40,804 bases of DNA from Candidatus Cloacimonas sp. Its GTDB lineage: Bacteria; Cloacimonadota; Cloacimonadia; Cloacimonadales; Cloacimonadaceae. The DNA is taken from NCBI GenBank assembly GCA_035403355.1, contig DAONFA010000022.1:1-40804 (forward strand), in the 5' to 3' direction. How positions within the stretch are numbered: the stretch's first letter is position 1; each line of letters opens with the position of its first letter. Position numbers and translations under genes: made by a program. The notes under the pieces are model-generated. The model had not been told where the DNA came from, did no database searches, and saw only the letters and a list, made by a program, of their open reading frames with translations. Shown here one piece after another: positions 1-8,286 of this stretch.

Positions 1-2
1 CT

Positions 3-125
3 GTCAAAGCTGAAGCTCGGTTTAGAGTTAAAACAAAAATTCGTCGCGAAGTCACTATTTCTGAACAATTCCAACTCAACCCTGCAAATGTGAAAAAGAA
101 AATCCTTTACGATTGTGGAATTTGA
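3..125 (+). CDS. 3' end of an unidentified protein gene (partial)
   Basis: The third forward frame is open from the window edge to a TGA at 123-125 and gives the last 40 residues of a protein. The composition is typical of a real coding end: charged and mixed, with RRE, NPANVKKK and a final YDCGI. The first frame is also open for about 30 codons but reads as low-complexity Leu/Lys/Asn. The start lies outside the window. I do not recognise the family and no function can be given. The gene would be convergent with the YccF-family gene ending at 566. Confidence 0.45.
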   Translation, partial: VKAEARFRVKTKIRREVTISEQFQLNPANVKKKILYDCGI

Positions 126-161
126 GGGGTTGGTGAAATTCGGTTGCCAGTGTGCAGGATT

Positions 162-279
162 CTTGTTTTAACTCACAATTTTGAAATGAGGAAACCAGTA
201 AAAGTGCGGTTGCCATTGTTTGCAATTTGTGAGTTGTGGTTTCAGTGATGGCTGTGGCAAAATTGTAAGTCAAAACAAG
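162..279 (-). repeat. MITE-like 118-bp element, copy 1 (terminal inverted repeats)
   Basis: The element begins CTTGTTTTAACTCACAATTT and ends AAATTGTAAGTCAAAACAAG. The 21-bp ends are inverted repeats of each other with two differences. Read on the minus strand it aligns over its whole length with 24194-24310, at roughly three quarters identity by eye. The interior carries another copy of the AACTCACAAATTG core. It contains no plausible gene. I see no clear target-site duplication. Confidence 0.7.
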
Positions 280-307
280 CTGTTTGCATCGTGAATTTTA
301 CGAGAGG

Positions 308-358
308 GGTGTCCTACAGCTACGATTTTTTTGTGTAGCCGGAGCTCGCTGAGACACC
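308..358. repeat. Hairpin-forming intergenic sequence
   Basis: The outer arms GGTGTC (308-313) and GACACC (353-358) enclose inner arms GCTAC (319-323) and GTAGC (335-339) around a T-rich loop. It lies between convergent genes. The layout resembles the ~48-bp GAGGGGCTTACG module seen at 7589 and 40181, but I could not align the two convincingly. Confidence 0.4.
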
Positions 359-471
359 GCAATTTTTTCCTGGTTGCCATTTTACATTCATTCTAAATTG
401 GGCATTCTCAATCCGGGTACTCTATATCTTTATAATATCAGTGAAATCCTTTAGAGACAATAACTCGTCAC

Positions 472-531
472 GAGTCCTCACTGCCATAACCCGGCATAAA
501 TATGAAAAAGGGTTTTTGGCAGTGACGACTC
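472..531. repeat. Long-stem hairpin downstream of the yccF-like gene
   Basis: The arms are GAGTCCTCACTGCC (472-485) and GGCAGTGACGACTC (518-531), pairing at 13 of 14 positions. Inner AACCC/GGGTT segments extend the stem. It sits 35 bp past the stop of the minus-strand gene at 566, so it could end or stabilise that transcript. There is no T-tract, so a canonical intrinsic terminator is not supported. Confidence 0.5.
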
Positions 532-565
532 CTGACTTCTTACTTTTAAATTGGCCGATAAGTAA

Positions 566-1027
566 CTAATTGTTCGCTAAATAACTGTTTACATTCTTTT
601 GTTCTTTACGGTTTTCAATTTCCTTAGCTACAGCTACAGGAACACATGTCTTATTAACGGGATTAAAATATGTTCCCAAACTTTTTGCTAAAACAAGTGC
701 TGCCGGAATACCGATAATGGAAATAAATAAACCGGCAATTTGGAACAATGTTAAAACACAAAGAACCAATCCAAAAGGAATATAAAAAATCGTAGCAATT
801 ATTCCAAAGGTCTTCCAAGCTTTGTTCTGCTCAATATTCAGGTCTTTTTTGCTGACCATTGAATAGCTGAAAGGAGCTAACAAAAATTTGCCAAATTGGA
901 TAAGACCTAAGCCGATAGGTGCACCAATCACTGAAATGATAAAAATGCCACCAACAATAAAAGCGGTTAGAGCGGTCATAAAACCGCAGAACGGGAAGTG
1001 CCACAGAATGTTTGCTAAAACTCGCAT
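566..1027 (-). CDS. YccF-family inner-membrane protein
   Basis: This 153-residue protein is strongly hydrophobic. It carries the duplicated YccF (DUF307) pattern: an N-terminal MRVLANILW segment, a first membrane pair ending in VIGAPIGLGLIQFGKFLLAPF, and a second ending in SIIGIPAALVLAKSLGTYFNPV. The family sits in the cytoplasmic membrane and has no established biochemical role. The ~20-residue Lys/Glu-rich C-terminal tail should be cytosolic. ATG at 1027 is preceded by AGGAG (1035-1039) with 7-bp spacing and by a promoter-like sequence, so it is probably transcribed alone. Family assignment is good; function is unknown. Confidence 0.75.
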   Translation of the reverse strand: MRVLANILWHFPFCGFMTALTAFIVGGIFIISVIGAPIGLGLIQFGKFLLAPFSYSMVSKKDLNIEQNKAWKTFGIIATIFYIPFGLVLCVLTLFQIAGLFISIIGIPAALVLAKSLGTYFNPVNKTCVPVAVAKEIENRKEQKNVNSYLANN

Positions 1028-1053
1028 AACATTTCTCCTTTTTTTGAATTTAT

Positions 1054-1084
1054 GCTATACTTTTAACTTTACTCCAGTTGTCAA
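1054..1084 (-). promoter_or_regulatory. Sigma70-like promoter of the yccF-like gene
   Basis: On the minus strand a perfect TTGACA (1079-1084) is followed 19 bp later by TATAGC (1054-1059). The ribosome binding site and ATG lie about 15-27 bp further on. The -35 box is perfect; the spacer is slightly long. Confidence 0.5.
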
Positions 1085-1306
1085 GCACAAAAAATGCAAT
1101 ATGAATTATTTGGCTTTCTATTATTGCTGTGATAAATAGTCAAGCTAAACGATGCGGTTACGGATATACGAATGGATAAACAAAACAGATTTCCTATTAT
1201 CCTCTCATTTTTTTTTAACTTGTAATCTCTGCCAGCGTAGTTTTATTTTTTGCTGTCCGATGTATCTAAATTGATATAGTTAGGGCTAAATAATAATTAA
1301 ATAACA

Positions 1307-1420
1307 CTATAGCGTATTCTGCATTGGGATAGTGAATTTTCTATTTTTGCAAATATCTTTGGCAAACTCATTTAAGAAAAATTTGGCTTTTTGGGTAAAG
1401 AATGACTTTGCTACCTCCAT
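1307..1420 (-). pseudogene. Short open frame, possible gene remnant (37 aa)
   Basis: ATG at 1420 opens a 37-codon frame beginning MEVAKSFFTQKAKFF and ending at TAG 1307-1309. The amphipathic Phe/Lys-rich sequence reads like part of a real protein. No Shine-Dalgarno is evident and the product is unrecognised. It lies in the ~390-bp gap between two minus-strand membrane-protein genes. The same gap holds a small TTTGCC/GGCAAA hairpin (1466-1481) downstream of the gene ending at 1525; I see nothing else there. It may be a chance ORF. Confidence 0.25.
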
Positions 1421-1524
1421 TGTATCTTATAAGCTTATCTAATTTAAAGCACAGAAAGCTTATTATTTGCCTTTAGGCAAAGATAAATTAGTAAAATTCT
1501 TATAATTTACTGTCTGATATGTTG

Positions 1525-1830
1525 TTATTGCTTGTTTTCTGGCTCTGGTTTTCTTACTGTTGCATCAATAACTTGATTAAGCGTTGCTCTGGTACTTATA
1601 GAGATATCGGCTAACACTTTGACCAATTCAGCAATTGCTATTAAAATTATCGCACTTACGATTGCTCCTACAAGTGCTAATATACCAAATGGCCATAAAT
1701 CGCCTTCTACTTTAGATATAACTATCGCACCTATCAAACCGGTTACAACCATTAAGAAAGAAAATATCTCAAGAACTATAGAAATTACTCTCAAAGCGGG
1801 ATAATGAACCGGTTTGTAATAAATGTTCAT
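1525..1830 (-). CDS. Small two-helix membrane protein, unknown function
   Basis: The 101 residues contain two predicted membrane segments (about 12-37 and 46-72), then a soluble tail with ISISTRATLNQVIDATVRKPEPE. The layout PALRVIS-TM-TM-AELVKVLADISISTRAT resembles small uncharacterised membrane proteins of many bacteria. The start is uncertain. ATG 1830 lacks a Shine-Dalgarno, and the frame stays open upstream to a TAA at 1969-1971 with protein-like sequence (KSWFKTLLVDKKIKLYRSIE, then SNSPTNENAQFNPYA) but no ATG, GTG or TTG. The gene may therefore be 5'-truncated, or ATG 1830 may be a weak start. Confidence 0.55.
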   Translation of the reverse strand: MNIYYKPVHYPALRVISIVLEIFSFLMVVTGLIGAIVISKVEGDLWPFGILALVGAIVSAIILIAIAELVKVLADISISTRATLNQVIDATVRKPEPENKQ

Positions 1831-1972
1831 CGCATAAGGATTGAACTGAGCATTCTCGTTAGTAGGAGAATTAGAACAAGAAGGATCTACATCTTCTTTT
1901 TCTATTGATCGATATAGTTTTATTTTCTTATCTACAAGTAAAGTTTTGAACCAAGATTTTTCAAAAGCTTAC

Positions 1973-2146
1973 CTAAGAATTATCTACTTTGTTTAGGTTT
2001 ATGCCCAATAATACATTCGGGGAAAATGCATTGGCAAATTCTTCTTTTACCAAAGGCACCAATTGTTGCTTAATGATTTCAAGTGGTCTCGCAATTGCTA
2101 TATAGCCGTAAGACAGTTCAGATAAGCCAATCTATTTAGCAATCAT
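1973..2146 (-). pseudogene. Decayed coding fragment with in-frame TAG
   Basis: From ATG 2146 the frame reads MIAK, then TAG (2132-2134), then 52 residues including IGLSELSYGYIAIARPLEII and KEEFANAFSPNVLLGINL, to a TAG at 1973-1975. The sequence after the internal stop looks like genuine protein. I do not recognise the family. It precedes the 5'-open membrane-protein frame at 1525-1968 in another frame, so both could be remains of one larger locus. Confidence 0.4.
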
Positions 2147-2420
2147 TCATTGAGGATACAATTTTGGCTATCCAAAATCAGCGAAACTTTTGTTTATTGA
2201 GGTTGTGAGAAAGGCATTCCCCGTATCTGAATTCAGCAATCCGATAGCTAAGATTGCCTGTTGAATTTATCTGGCTTTGCTATTTCCTTAATTAGCTATA
2301 TCGTAATGACTAAAAACCGGTAGCACGAACTATCAACAACCGAAGAATATAATTTTTGCTTGCCAACAGTTCTTGATACCGGCAAATAATGTTTTTGTTA
2401 TCTAACTTGGATTTAAGACC
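2147..2420 (-). other. Intergenic stretch with further coding-like fragments
   Basis: Two more minus-strand open segments read like protein but lack starts. 2178-2279 gives GNLSYRIAEFRYGECLSHNL-type sequence. 2308-2420 gives CRYQELLASKNYILRLLIVR and follows the stop of the upstream secreted-protein gene in frame. Frames shift between the pieces. I see no promoter, RNA gene or repeat here. The region is best described as coding debris. Confidence 0.35.
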
Positions 2421-3618
2421 TTATTTACGAGAACGAATAGCGGTAGAGAAACTATTGCGGATATCTCTCTGCGCTTTCACATTAAAAAATCCCTTTGCTG
2501 CTATAGGAAGAGTTATAAAATTGCCATCTACCGTGTAAACAGTGCCTTCTGTCTGATAAGGGTCTGTTTTTTGCGTAACCAGATAGCGGTTTGCTCCAAT
2601 AATGCTATCCCAGGTTAAGTTCAAATTTGTTCCATTGATAGTTAGAACAACATTATTGGGACTAAAATCAGCTGTAAAGAATTTGTATTCAGGCATACTT
2701 TTCTGACCGCGGGCATTGGTAATAAACATAACGAGCTGATATTCACCATCCTGCTGTAAATGCACAATGCTTGCTTCCAAAGCTACTGTAATATCCGTTG
2801 CCGGATTAGTAAGTGCATAAGTATAAACCTCTTCGGGATTAGCTCCGCTACCGGGAAAAATACCAGCAAACACTATTTATAACGGGTTGAGAATAGGAAG
2901 ACAGATAGAGGAATTTATACTCATTCAAACTCCAGTAACCGGCATTATTTTTCACTCGGACACCCAGCAAATGCATTCCAGGTGGAACATTTTCATCAGT
3001 AAGCTCAAAATTAAACAGGTAGGAATTTTCTTCCCTCATACGGGAAGAAACAGGAATTCCATTTCCCTGCCCCGGATCATTATCCACAAACATTTCTGCG
3101 TAAGTAATAGGACTGATACCGGCTGCCCCTTTAAAAACTACTTTGGAACAATTGGCACTCCAAAAGCCCTTGGCATCTTGACAGCGCACAAACAAAAAAT
3201 GCAAGCCACTGGAAAGACCATTAGTAGAAATTGACTCTGTACATAAGATATCCGAACTTCCAGTAAAAGCCAAGGCAGTGCCCAAATGATAACCGGGATC
3301 AGTATCGTAAAAATATTCCAGATAAGTAATCGGAGTATTCAGGGAGGATTGTTTTAAAATAAATTTACTGTTCAATAAGCTCCATTTTCCGGTTTCATCT
3401 TTGGCACGGAGATATAATAAATGCAAGCCATCTGATACATTTTGCAGGTTAACATCAAAACCGGTATTGATATCTGCAGACGGAGTAATAGGCACCTGAG
3501 TTGCCAATCCCAAGCCCGGATCCGTATCAAAATAATATTCTACCTGAGAGATGTTTACACTCCCCAAGAATAGAAAACCGGCAAAACAAAGGCAGAAACA
3601 CAATAAAATGCGTTTCAT
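2421..3618 (-). pseudogene. Secreted DPG-repeat protein, split by a frameshift
   Basis: The start is ATG 3618 (MKRILLCFCLCFAGFLFLGS, a signal peptide) with GAGGTG just upstream. Four ~65-residue repeats follow: I-x2-V/A-E-Y/M-F-x-D-x-DPG near the start, then GLHLLYLRAKD and GxWS-x5-F near the end. The third repeat has VDNDPGQGNG. The first frame stops at 2848 after NSVCWYFSR. The fourth repeat continues in another frame to 2421 (YFPGSGANPEEV...YKFF), then a fibronectin-III-like C-terminus. Removing one A from the 5-A run at 2856-2860 restores a ~399-residue protein. These repeats are common in surface proteins of the FCB group. I see no clear type IX sorting domain. The break may be real decay, phase variation or a sequence error. 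Confidence 0.7.
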
Positions 3619-3626
3619 TTTGCACC

Positions 3627-4628
3627 TCAATTGTTGGAACGAGCTTTTATCTGAACAGGAATTACAAACCCAGTTGCAGGAGCAGTAAATTCATAAATGG
3701 TAGGAATGGCAGGAATTCCCGATAAACGGTAGGGTTCTAAACCGCCAAAAATTCCGCAATCTTGTCCATTGATGCCTGCTCCAATAGCCGAAGAACCAGG
3801 AAAAAGCTGATAATAACCATCCTGAGAACCAGTTGCTACATAAATATCACCCGGAACATCATACAAATTTCCTTCTCCTGTTATATTTGCATTAGTTTGC
3901 CAATTCCAGTTGCTTATCGCACGAAATACATTATGGTGAAACGAAGTTGCAGGATTATAAGAAAAACTAAATTCCCATCCCTGGCCGAAAAACCAGAATA
4001 TGCAATTATAAACATCTGCGTTATAAAAGAGACAACTGTTATTAGTGATATTATTAGCAAAGATTCCACTGCAAGTTTCTGTGGAATGAAAGCATTCACC
4101 GGTTGAAGCTGCTATGAAATTATTAGCTATTAGATAATTTGCTGCCATATCAGCATATATTGATTGACCATTCCAATCTTCGCAATTAACAAAATTTTGA
4201 AGGATAATGCAATTGGAAGCATAAATACCTATCCTGTTAATATAATTGCGCTGAACTACTATATTAGGTATATTTGCTTGCAGATAGTAAATTGTCATTC
4301 CGCTAACTAATGAACCGCTGGAACCGGAATTAAAAATAATGTTGGCTACTTTAGCAGGGGTAAGATTATTTTGCAGACCGGGATTTTGATTCAGAAAATA
4401 GCCCGGTCCAATAATCGTTAATGGACGAGTTAAAGTTACATCACTATAAGTGGAAGGTGCTCCATAAACATACAGAGTATCATAATCGGCTACATCTGAT
4501 GAGGCACAAGCAACATCTAAATTGTTAAAATTTGCAGCCATTCCAGGAATGCTATTTACATTCCAGACAGTGGAAAAGATAGCACTTACCAAAAGTGCCA
4601 GGACGAGAGTAAATAAGGGCTTTTTCAT
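3627..4628 (-). CDS. Secreted right-handed beta-helix-like protein
   Basis: The 333-residue product has a signal peptide (MKKPLFTLVLALLVSAIFS). A long Asn/Ile/Val-rich body follows with short repeated turns (VVQRNYINRIGIYASNCII, ANNFIA, ANNITNN, HHNVF, GEGNLYD), as in parallel beta-helix (pectate-lyase-like fold) proteins. The region SSAIGAGINGQDCGIFGG resembles the end of such helices. No catalytic signature is visible, so it is probably an exported or surface structural or adhesive protein. AGGAG (4637-4641) lies 8 bp before ATG 4628. The DPG-repeat gene starts 8 bp after its stop, so they form an operon under the promoter at 4658-4687. Confidence 0.7.
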   Translation of the reverse strand: MKKPLFTLVLALLVSAIFSTVWNVNSIPGMAANFNNLDVACASSDVADYDTLYVYGAPSTYSDVTLTRPLTIIGPGYFLNQNPGLQNNLTPAKVANIIFNSGSSGSLVSGMTIYYLQANIPNIVVQRNYINRIGIYASNCIILQNFVNCEDWNGQSIYADMAANYLIANNFIAASTGECFHSTETCSGIFANNITNNSCLFYNADVYNCIFWFFGQGWEFSFSYNPATSFHHNVFRAISNWNWQTNANITGEGNLYDVPGDIYVATGSQDGYYQLFPGSSAIGAGINGQDCGIFGGLEPYRLSGIPAIPTIYEFTAPATGFVIPVQIKARSNN

Positions 4629-4657
4629 AATAGTAACTCCTACTATAAATATTTTGT

Positions 4658-4687
4658 TCTATACTTATCTTGCCATTAAAATGTCAA
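4658..4687 (-). promoter_or_regulatory. Near-consensus sigma70 promoter of the secreted-protein operon
   Basis: On the minus strand TTGACA (4682-4687) is followed by an 18-bp spacer and TATAGA (4658-4663). A start site near 4651 would give a short leader with AGGAG and ATG 4628. Both boxes are near consensus. Confidence 0.7.
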
Positions 4688-4931
4688 GTGTTTTTTTATC
4701 TTTTTGTAAATTTAGCTTTAAGATAAATCAGAACCTATTGCCTATATAGTAGTTAACTTAAGAAATTTTATTTTAACTAACAGTTTTTCGGTTTGTAGAA
4801 CCGTTGTAGAACGGGTGAAAGTGAAAATGTTCTTGGGGTGTAGTTACATTGAAGGCAGGTGAAAATTGTAAACCAAAATCCGGATTGCAGCTTTTGCTTG
4901 ACAATTATGCGCTCTAACAGATTTTGCAATG

Positions 4932-4940
4932 TGCTATAAG
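4932..4940 (+). promoter_or_regulatory. Possible extended -10 promoter for leuS
   Basis: TGCTATAAG matches an extended -10 element 29 bp before the leuS ATG, with GGGAG as ribosome binding site between. A TTGACA at 4898-4903 is 31 bp upstream, too far to act as its -35. The rest of 4629-4900 shows a doubled TTGTAGAAC motif near 4794-4813 and no T-box. Confidence 0.35.
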
Positions 4941-4968
4941 ATAAAAAGATACACTTGGGAGAAAGAAA

Positions 4969-7452
4969 ATGGAATACAGGTTTAATGAAATTGAAAAGAA
5001 ATGGCAGAATATTTGGCGGGAAAAAGGGATATTTAATGCCCCCGATACAAGTTCCAAGCCCAAATATTATGTTCTTTCAATGTTTCCTTATGCATCAGGA
5101 GTTCTTCATGTAGGGCATGCTTCCAATTACTTTATTGGAGATGTTATATCGCGCTTGAAAATGATGGAAGGTTTCAATGTGATGCAGCCCATTGGTTATG
5201 ACGCTTTTGGTATGCCCGCGGAAAATTTTGCGATTGAGCACAATTCCCATCCGCGCCTTACTACTGAAGAAAACATTGCCGCGATGCGTATTCAATTTGA
5301 CAGTATGGGTTTTGGTTTTGACTGGAGCAGAGAAATCAGCACTTGCCGTCCGGAGTATTATCGTTGGGGTCAATATCTTTTTAAGAAGTTATATGAAAAG
5401 GGCTTAGTTTACCGAAAAAAGGGATTTCAGAACTGGTGTGATAAATGTCAGACAGTTCTTGCCAACGAACAGGTTGTAGATGGTCACTGTTGGCGTTGTG
5501 GAAGCATTGTAGAACAAAAAGAACTGGAGCAATGGTATTTCAGAATTACTGAATATGCAGAAGAATTGCTGGATTTTTCCAAAGTGATTGATTGGCCTGA
5601 GCGAGTAATCACAATGCAAAAGAATTGGATAGGCCGTTCGGAAGGCGCTAAAGTTGATTTTACTTTAGAAGGGACAAACGACAAAATTCCGATTTTTACA
5701 ACTCGTCCGGATACTATTTACGGAGTAACTTTTATGGCTTTGCCTCCGGAGCATCCTTTGGTGCAAAAATGGCTGAAGGAAGAACCGGATAATAAAGAAC
5801 TGCAGGATTTTTGCCATAAAGTTATCAATGAGGATAAAGTTCTGCGCAGTGCAGAGGAGACAATAAAGGAAGGAATTTTCAGCGGTCGTTATGCGATAAA
5901 TCCTTTTAATGGAGATAGAATTCAGGTTTGGATTACTAATTATGTTCTTATGGATTACGGAACGGGAGCAGTTATGGCTGTTCCGGCACACGATCAACGC
6001 GATTTTGAGTTTGCCCGAAAGTATCATATCCCGCTTAAAATAGTAATTCAAAAACCCGATATGTCCTTAAAAGTGGAAGAAATGCAGGAAGCGTATATAG
6101 AACCGGGAATTATGGTAAATTCTGCTAAGTTTAACGGGATGGATAGTGCAGAGGCAATTTCTGCAATCACCAATTGGGCTGTGGAAAACGGTTGGGGCGA
6201 AAAAACCGTTAGTTATCGTTTACGGGATTGGTGTATTTCAAGGCAGCGATATTGGGGCAATCCTATTCCGGTTATCCACTGCCCCCATTGTGGAATAGTT
6301 TTAGTTCCGGATGAGGATTTACCGGTTGAATTGCCGGATAATGTTCAAGTAGGCAGAACTACCCAAAATCCGCTGTTGAGCGTCCCGGAGTGGATAAATG
6401 TTCCCTGCCCGAAATGTGGAGCTCCGGCAAAAAGAGAAACTGATACAATGGATACCTTTGTAGATAGCAGTTGGTATTATGCTCGCTACACAGACCCTAA
6501 TAATAAGCAAGAACCCTTCAGTAAAGAGCTTGCTGATTATTGGCTTCCTGTAGATCAATACATTGGCGGAATTGAACATGCCTGTATGCATTTATTGTAT
6601 GCCCGCTTTTTCCATAAATTTATGCGTGACTTGGGTTGGGTAAATTGTGATGAACCCTTTGCCCGTTTACTTACCCAGGGTATGGTTACAAAAGACGGAG
6701 CCAAAATGAGCAAGTCCAAAGGCAATGTTGTTGATCCGAAATATATTATAGATCGCTATGGAGCAGATACTTTGCGCACTTTTTTGCTTTTCGCCTCACC
6801 CCCCGAAAAAGATGTGGACTGGAGCGATGATGGCATTATGGGTGCTTTCCGTTTTTTGAACAGGGTTTGGCGATTGATAGATAGTAATCTGGAACTTATT
6901 AAACGCGGTTTAGGGCTAAATGAATGCGCGGATGTTATTTCTGAAAGAATTAAAGAGCTGCGTTATGAAACCCACTATGCTATTTATAGATGGCGAGAGG
7001 ATTGTTTATCCCGTTTGCAATTTAACACTGCCATTGCCACTTGTATGGAATTCTTGAATGCTATCTTGAAAATTAAAGAACCGGAAAAATTGAATGCCGC
7101 GGAACTGAAAATTTATGCTTTTGCCTGTGCTACTTTACCTAAATTGCTGTATCCCTTTGCACCTCATATTGCAGAAGAGCTTTGGCAAAAAATAGGCAAT
7201 GAAAATATGCTTAACGATTGTGGCTTACCGGAATATGATGAACGCTATCTGATACAGGATAAAATAACTTATGTAATTCAGGTGAACGGTAAACTTAGGG
7301 GAAAGATTGAAGTTGAACCAGATATTACTGCAGAAGAAATTAAGCGGATGGCTCTGGAAGCTGAAAATGTTAAACGCTATATAGCAGAACAGGACATCAA
7401 AAAGATAATTGTAGTTCCCGGAAAAATGGTCAGTATTGCAGTTGGTAAATAA
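4969..7452 (+). CDS. leuS: Leucyl-tRNA synthetase
   Basis: This cytosolic enzyme attaches leucine to tRNA-Leu using ATP. The 827 residues match bacterial LeuRS in length and order. The Rossmann class I signature HVGH is at 47-50 within MFPYASGVLHVGHASNY. Cys pairs in NWCDKC and CWRCG suggest a zinc-binding insert. The CP1 editing domain has TTRPDTIYG (244-252) and GTGAVMAVPAHDQRD. A second Cys-pair segment (CPHCG and CPKCG) lies in the leucine-specific region. The catalytic loop KMSKS is at 579-583. The anticodon-binding domain and a C-terminal domain (VNGKLRGKIEV) follow. ATG 4969 follows GGGAGAAAGAAA. It stands alone, convergent with the ribosomal cluster. Confidence 0.97.
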   Translation: MEYRFNEIEKKWQNIWREKGIFNAPDTSSKPKYYVLSMFPYASGVLHVGHASNYFIGDVISRLKMMEGFNVMQPIGYDAFGMPAENFAIEHNSHPRLTTEENIAAMRIQFDSMGFGFDWSREISTCRPEYYRWGQYLFKKLYEKGLVYRKKGFQNWCDKCQTVLANEQVVDGHCWRCGSIVEQKELEQWYFRITEYAEELLDFSKVIDWPERVITMQKNWIGRSEGAKVDFTLEGTNDKIPIFTTRPDTIYGVTFMALPPEHPLVQKWLKEEPDNKELQDFCHKVINEDKVLRSAEETIKEGIFSGRYAINPFNGDRIQVWITNYVLMDYGTGAVMAVPAHDQRDFEFARKYHIPLKIVIQKPDMSLKVEEMQEAYIEPGIMVNSAKFNGMDSAEAISAITNWAVENGWGEKTVSYRLRDWCISRQRYWGNPIPVIHCPHCGIVLVPDEDLPVELPDNVQVGRTTQNPLLSVPEWINVPCPKCGAPAKRETDTMDTFVDSSWYYARYTDPNNKQEPFSKELADYWLPVDQYIGGIEHACMHLLYARFFHKFMRDLGWVNCDEPFARLLTQGMVTKDGAKMSKSKGNVVDPKYIIDRYGADTLRTFLLFASPPEKDVDWSDDGIMGAFRFLNRVWRLIDSNLELIKRGLGLNECADVISERIKELRYETHYAIYRWREDCLSRLQFNTAIATCMEFLNAILKIKEPEKLNAAELKIYAFACATLPKLLYPFAPHIAEELWQKIGNENMLNDCGLPEYDERYLIQDKITYVIQVNGKLRGKIEVEPDITAEEIKRMALEAENVKRYIAEQDIKKIIVVPGKMVSIAVGK

Positions 7453-7588
7453 TATAAATCAAGAAGACGGAAAACAGAAAATAAAAATGTTTGTCACTTA
7501 GCCCTTCGCTTTCAGCCCTCTACTAAAAGACCTTGAGGGTTTTAGGGAACCGGGAAAGTGAAAAAAGCACTCGGGGTTTACTTTTCCC

Positions 7589-7636
7589 GAGGGGCTTACG
7601 CCGCCGTCGCTATTTTAGTGTCGCCCTTAGGGGCTT
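7589..7636 (+). repeat. Module A repeat, copy 1
   Basis: This ~48-bp module runs from GAGGGGCTTACGCC, through GTCGCTATTTTAGTGTCG, to CCTTAGGGGCTT. Further copies are at 40181-40229, 40276-40325 and, inverted, 40751-40798. It has GGGGCTT at both ends as direct repeats and a small CGCTA/TAGTG hairpin in the middle. The bases before it (7453-7588) show no gene. Confidence 0.75.
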
Positions 7637-7637
7637 C

Positions 7638-7986
7638 GGAAGGACGATGTCCTCATCGTCCAAGCACGAGAAGAGATTGAACAGGAGGTCAGCATTGCGA
7701 TGTCTCTCTCAGGGGCTTTTTTTTTCGGAAGGACGATGTCCTCATCGTCCAAGCACAAGAAGAGATTGAACAGGAGGTCAGCATTGCGATTTAGTCCTAA
7801 GGGGCTTTTTTTTCGGAAGGACGATGTCCTCATCGTCCAAGCACAAGAAGGGGTTGACCAGGAGGCCAGCATTGCGATTTAATCCTTAGGGGCTTTTTGT
7901 CTCGGAAGGACGATGTCCTCGTCGTCCAAGCACAAGAAGGGATTGACCAGGAGGTCAGCATTGCGATTTAATCCTTAGGGGCTTTC
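7638..7986 (+). repeat. Tandem hairpin array 1, four units of 88-89 bp
   Basis: Units start at 7638, 7727, 7815 and 7904. Each begins GGAAGGACGATG and contains the perfect hairpin GGACGATGTCCTCATCGTCC (8-bp stem, TCCT loop; the last copy has one G-T wobble). Next come AAGCACAAGAAG, a degenerate second hairpin around CAGGAGGTCA, AGCATTGCGAT and an end TTAGGGGCTTTTTT. Reading frames across it are repeat artefacts. It lies between the convergent leuS and rplQ genes. Confidence 0.9.
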
Positions 7987-8083
7987 AAGCATAGAGCAAA
8001 AGGTGAAGAGTTTGTTTTCCCTTTTTTTCAAGTGTATCACTTTTCGCTTGCCAACTCGTACCATTTTTTATTGCCATCCACAG
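7975..8083 (+). repeat. Dispersed ~109-bp repeat, copy 1
   Basis: The sequence from TAGGGGCTTTC to GCCATCCACA recurs in inverted orientation at 40652-40760 with only a handful of differences. Within it, AAGTGTATCACTT forms a small hairpin. No reading frame is shared between copies in a way that suggests coding. Confidence 0.8.
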
Positions 8084-8088
8084 CATTA

Positions 8089-8147
8089 AGGACTAATAAC
8101 GCCGGTAACTATATAGTGATAAAATAGCTGTCGTCGTTATTAGTCCT
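8089..8147. repeat. Perfect 13-bp inverted repeat, 33-bp loop
   Basis: The arms AGGACTAATAACG (8089-8101) and CGTTATTAGTCCT (8135-8147) are perfectly complementary. It lies downstream of rplQ, directly after the dispersed repeat. It could be a small mobile-element remnant or an mRNA 3'-end structure. There is no T-tract in either direction. Confidence 0.6.
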
Positions 8148-8286
8148 ATGCGGTAAAGGGATAGAGAAGAAATCCAGGTAAAGATGACTTCTGACTTTCA
8201 ATATATACGCAGATGCTTTTGGGATAACATTATCTTTTCTTCTTGGTAAAAATCCTGTTCAATCCCAATTTGTAATCAATTCTTTT

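Noticed and set aside
2421..2873. Independent 150-aa gene starting at ATG 2873
   Set aside because: Its sequence continues the fourth repeat of the upstream frame, and the ATG lies within the upstream coding sequence without a ribosome binding site.
4750..4968. T-box riboswitch upstream of leuS
   Set aside because: No AGGGTGGNACCGCG-type T-box sequence or terminator/antiterminator pair is visible.
7533..7882. Overlapping open frames across hairpin array 1 on both strands
   Set aside because: They are produced by the tandem repeat itself, are rich in Ser/Arg repeats, and have no ribosome binding site.
7638..7986. CRISPR array
   Set aside because: The whole 88-89 bp unit repeats, including the would-be spacers, and no cas genes are nearby.
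8000..8030. TGAAGAGTTTG resembling the start of 16S rRNA
   Set aside because: The match stops after about 11 bases and no rRNA sequence follows.
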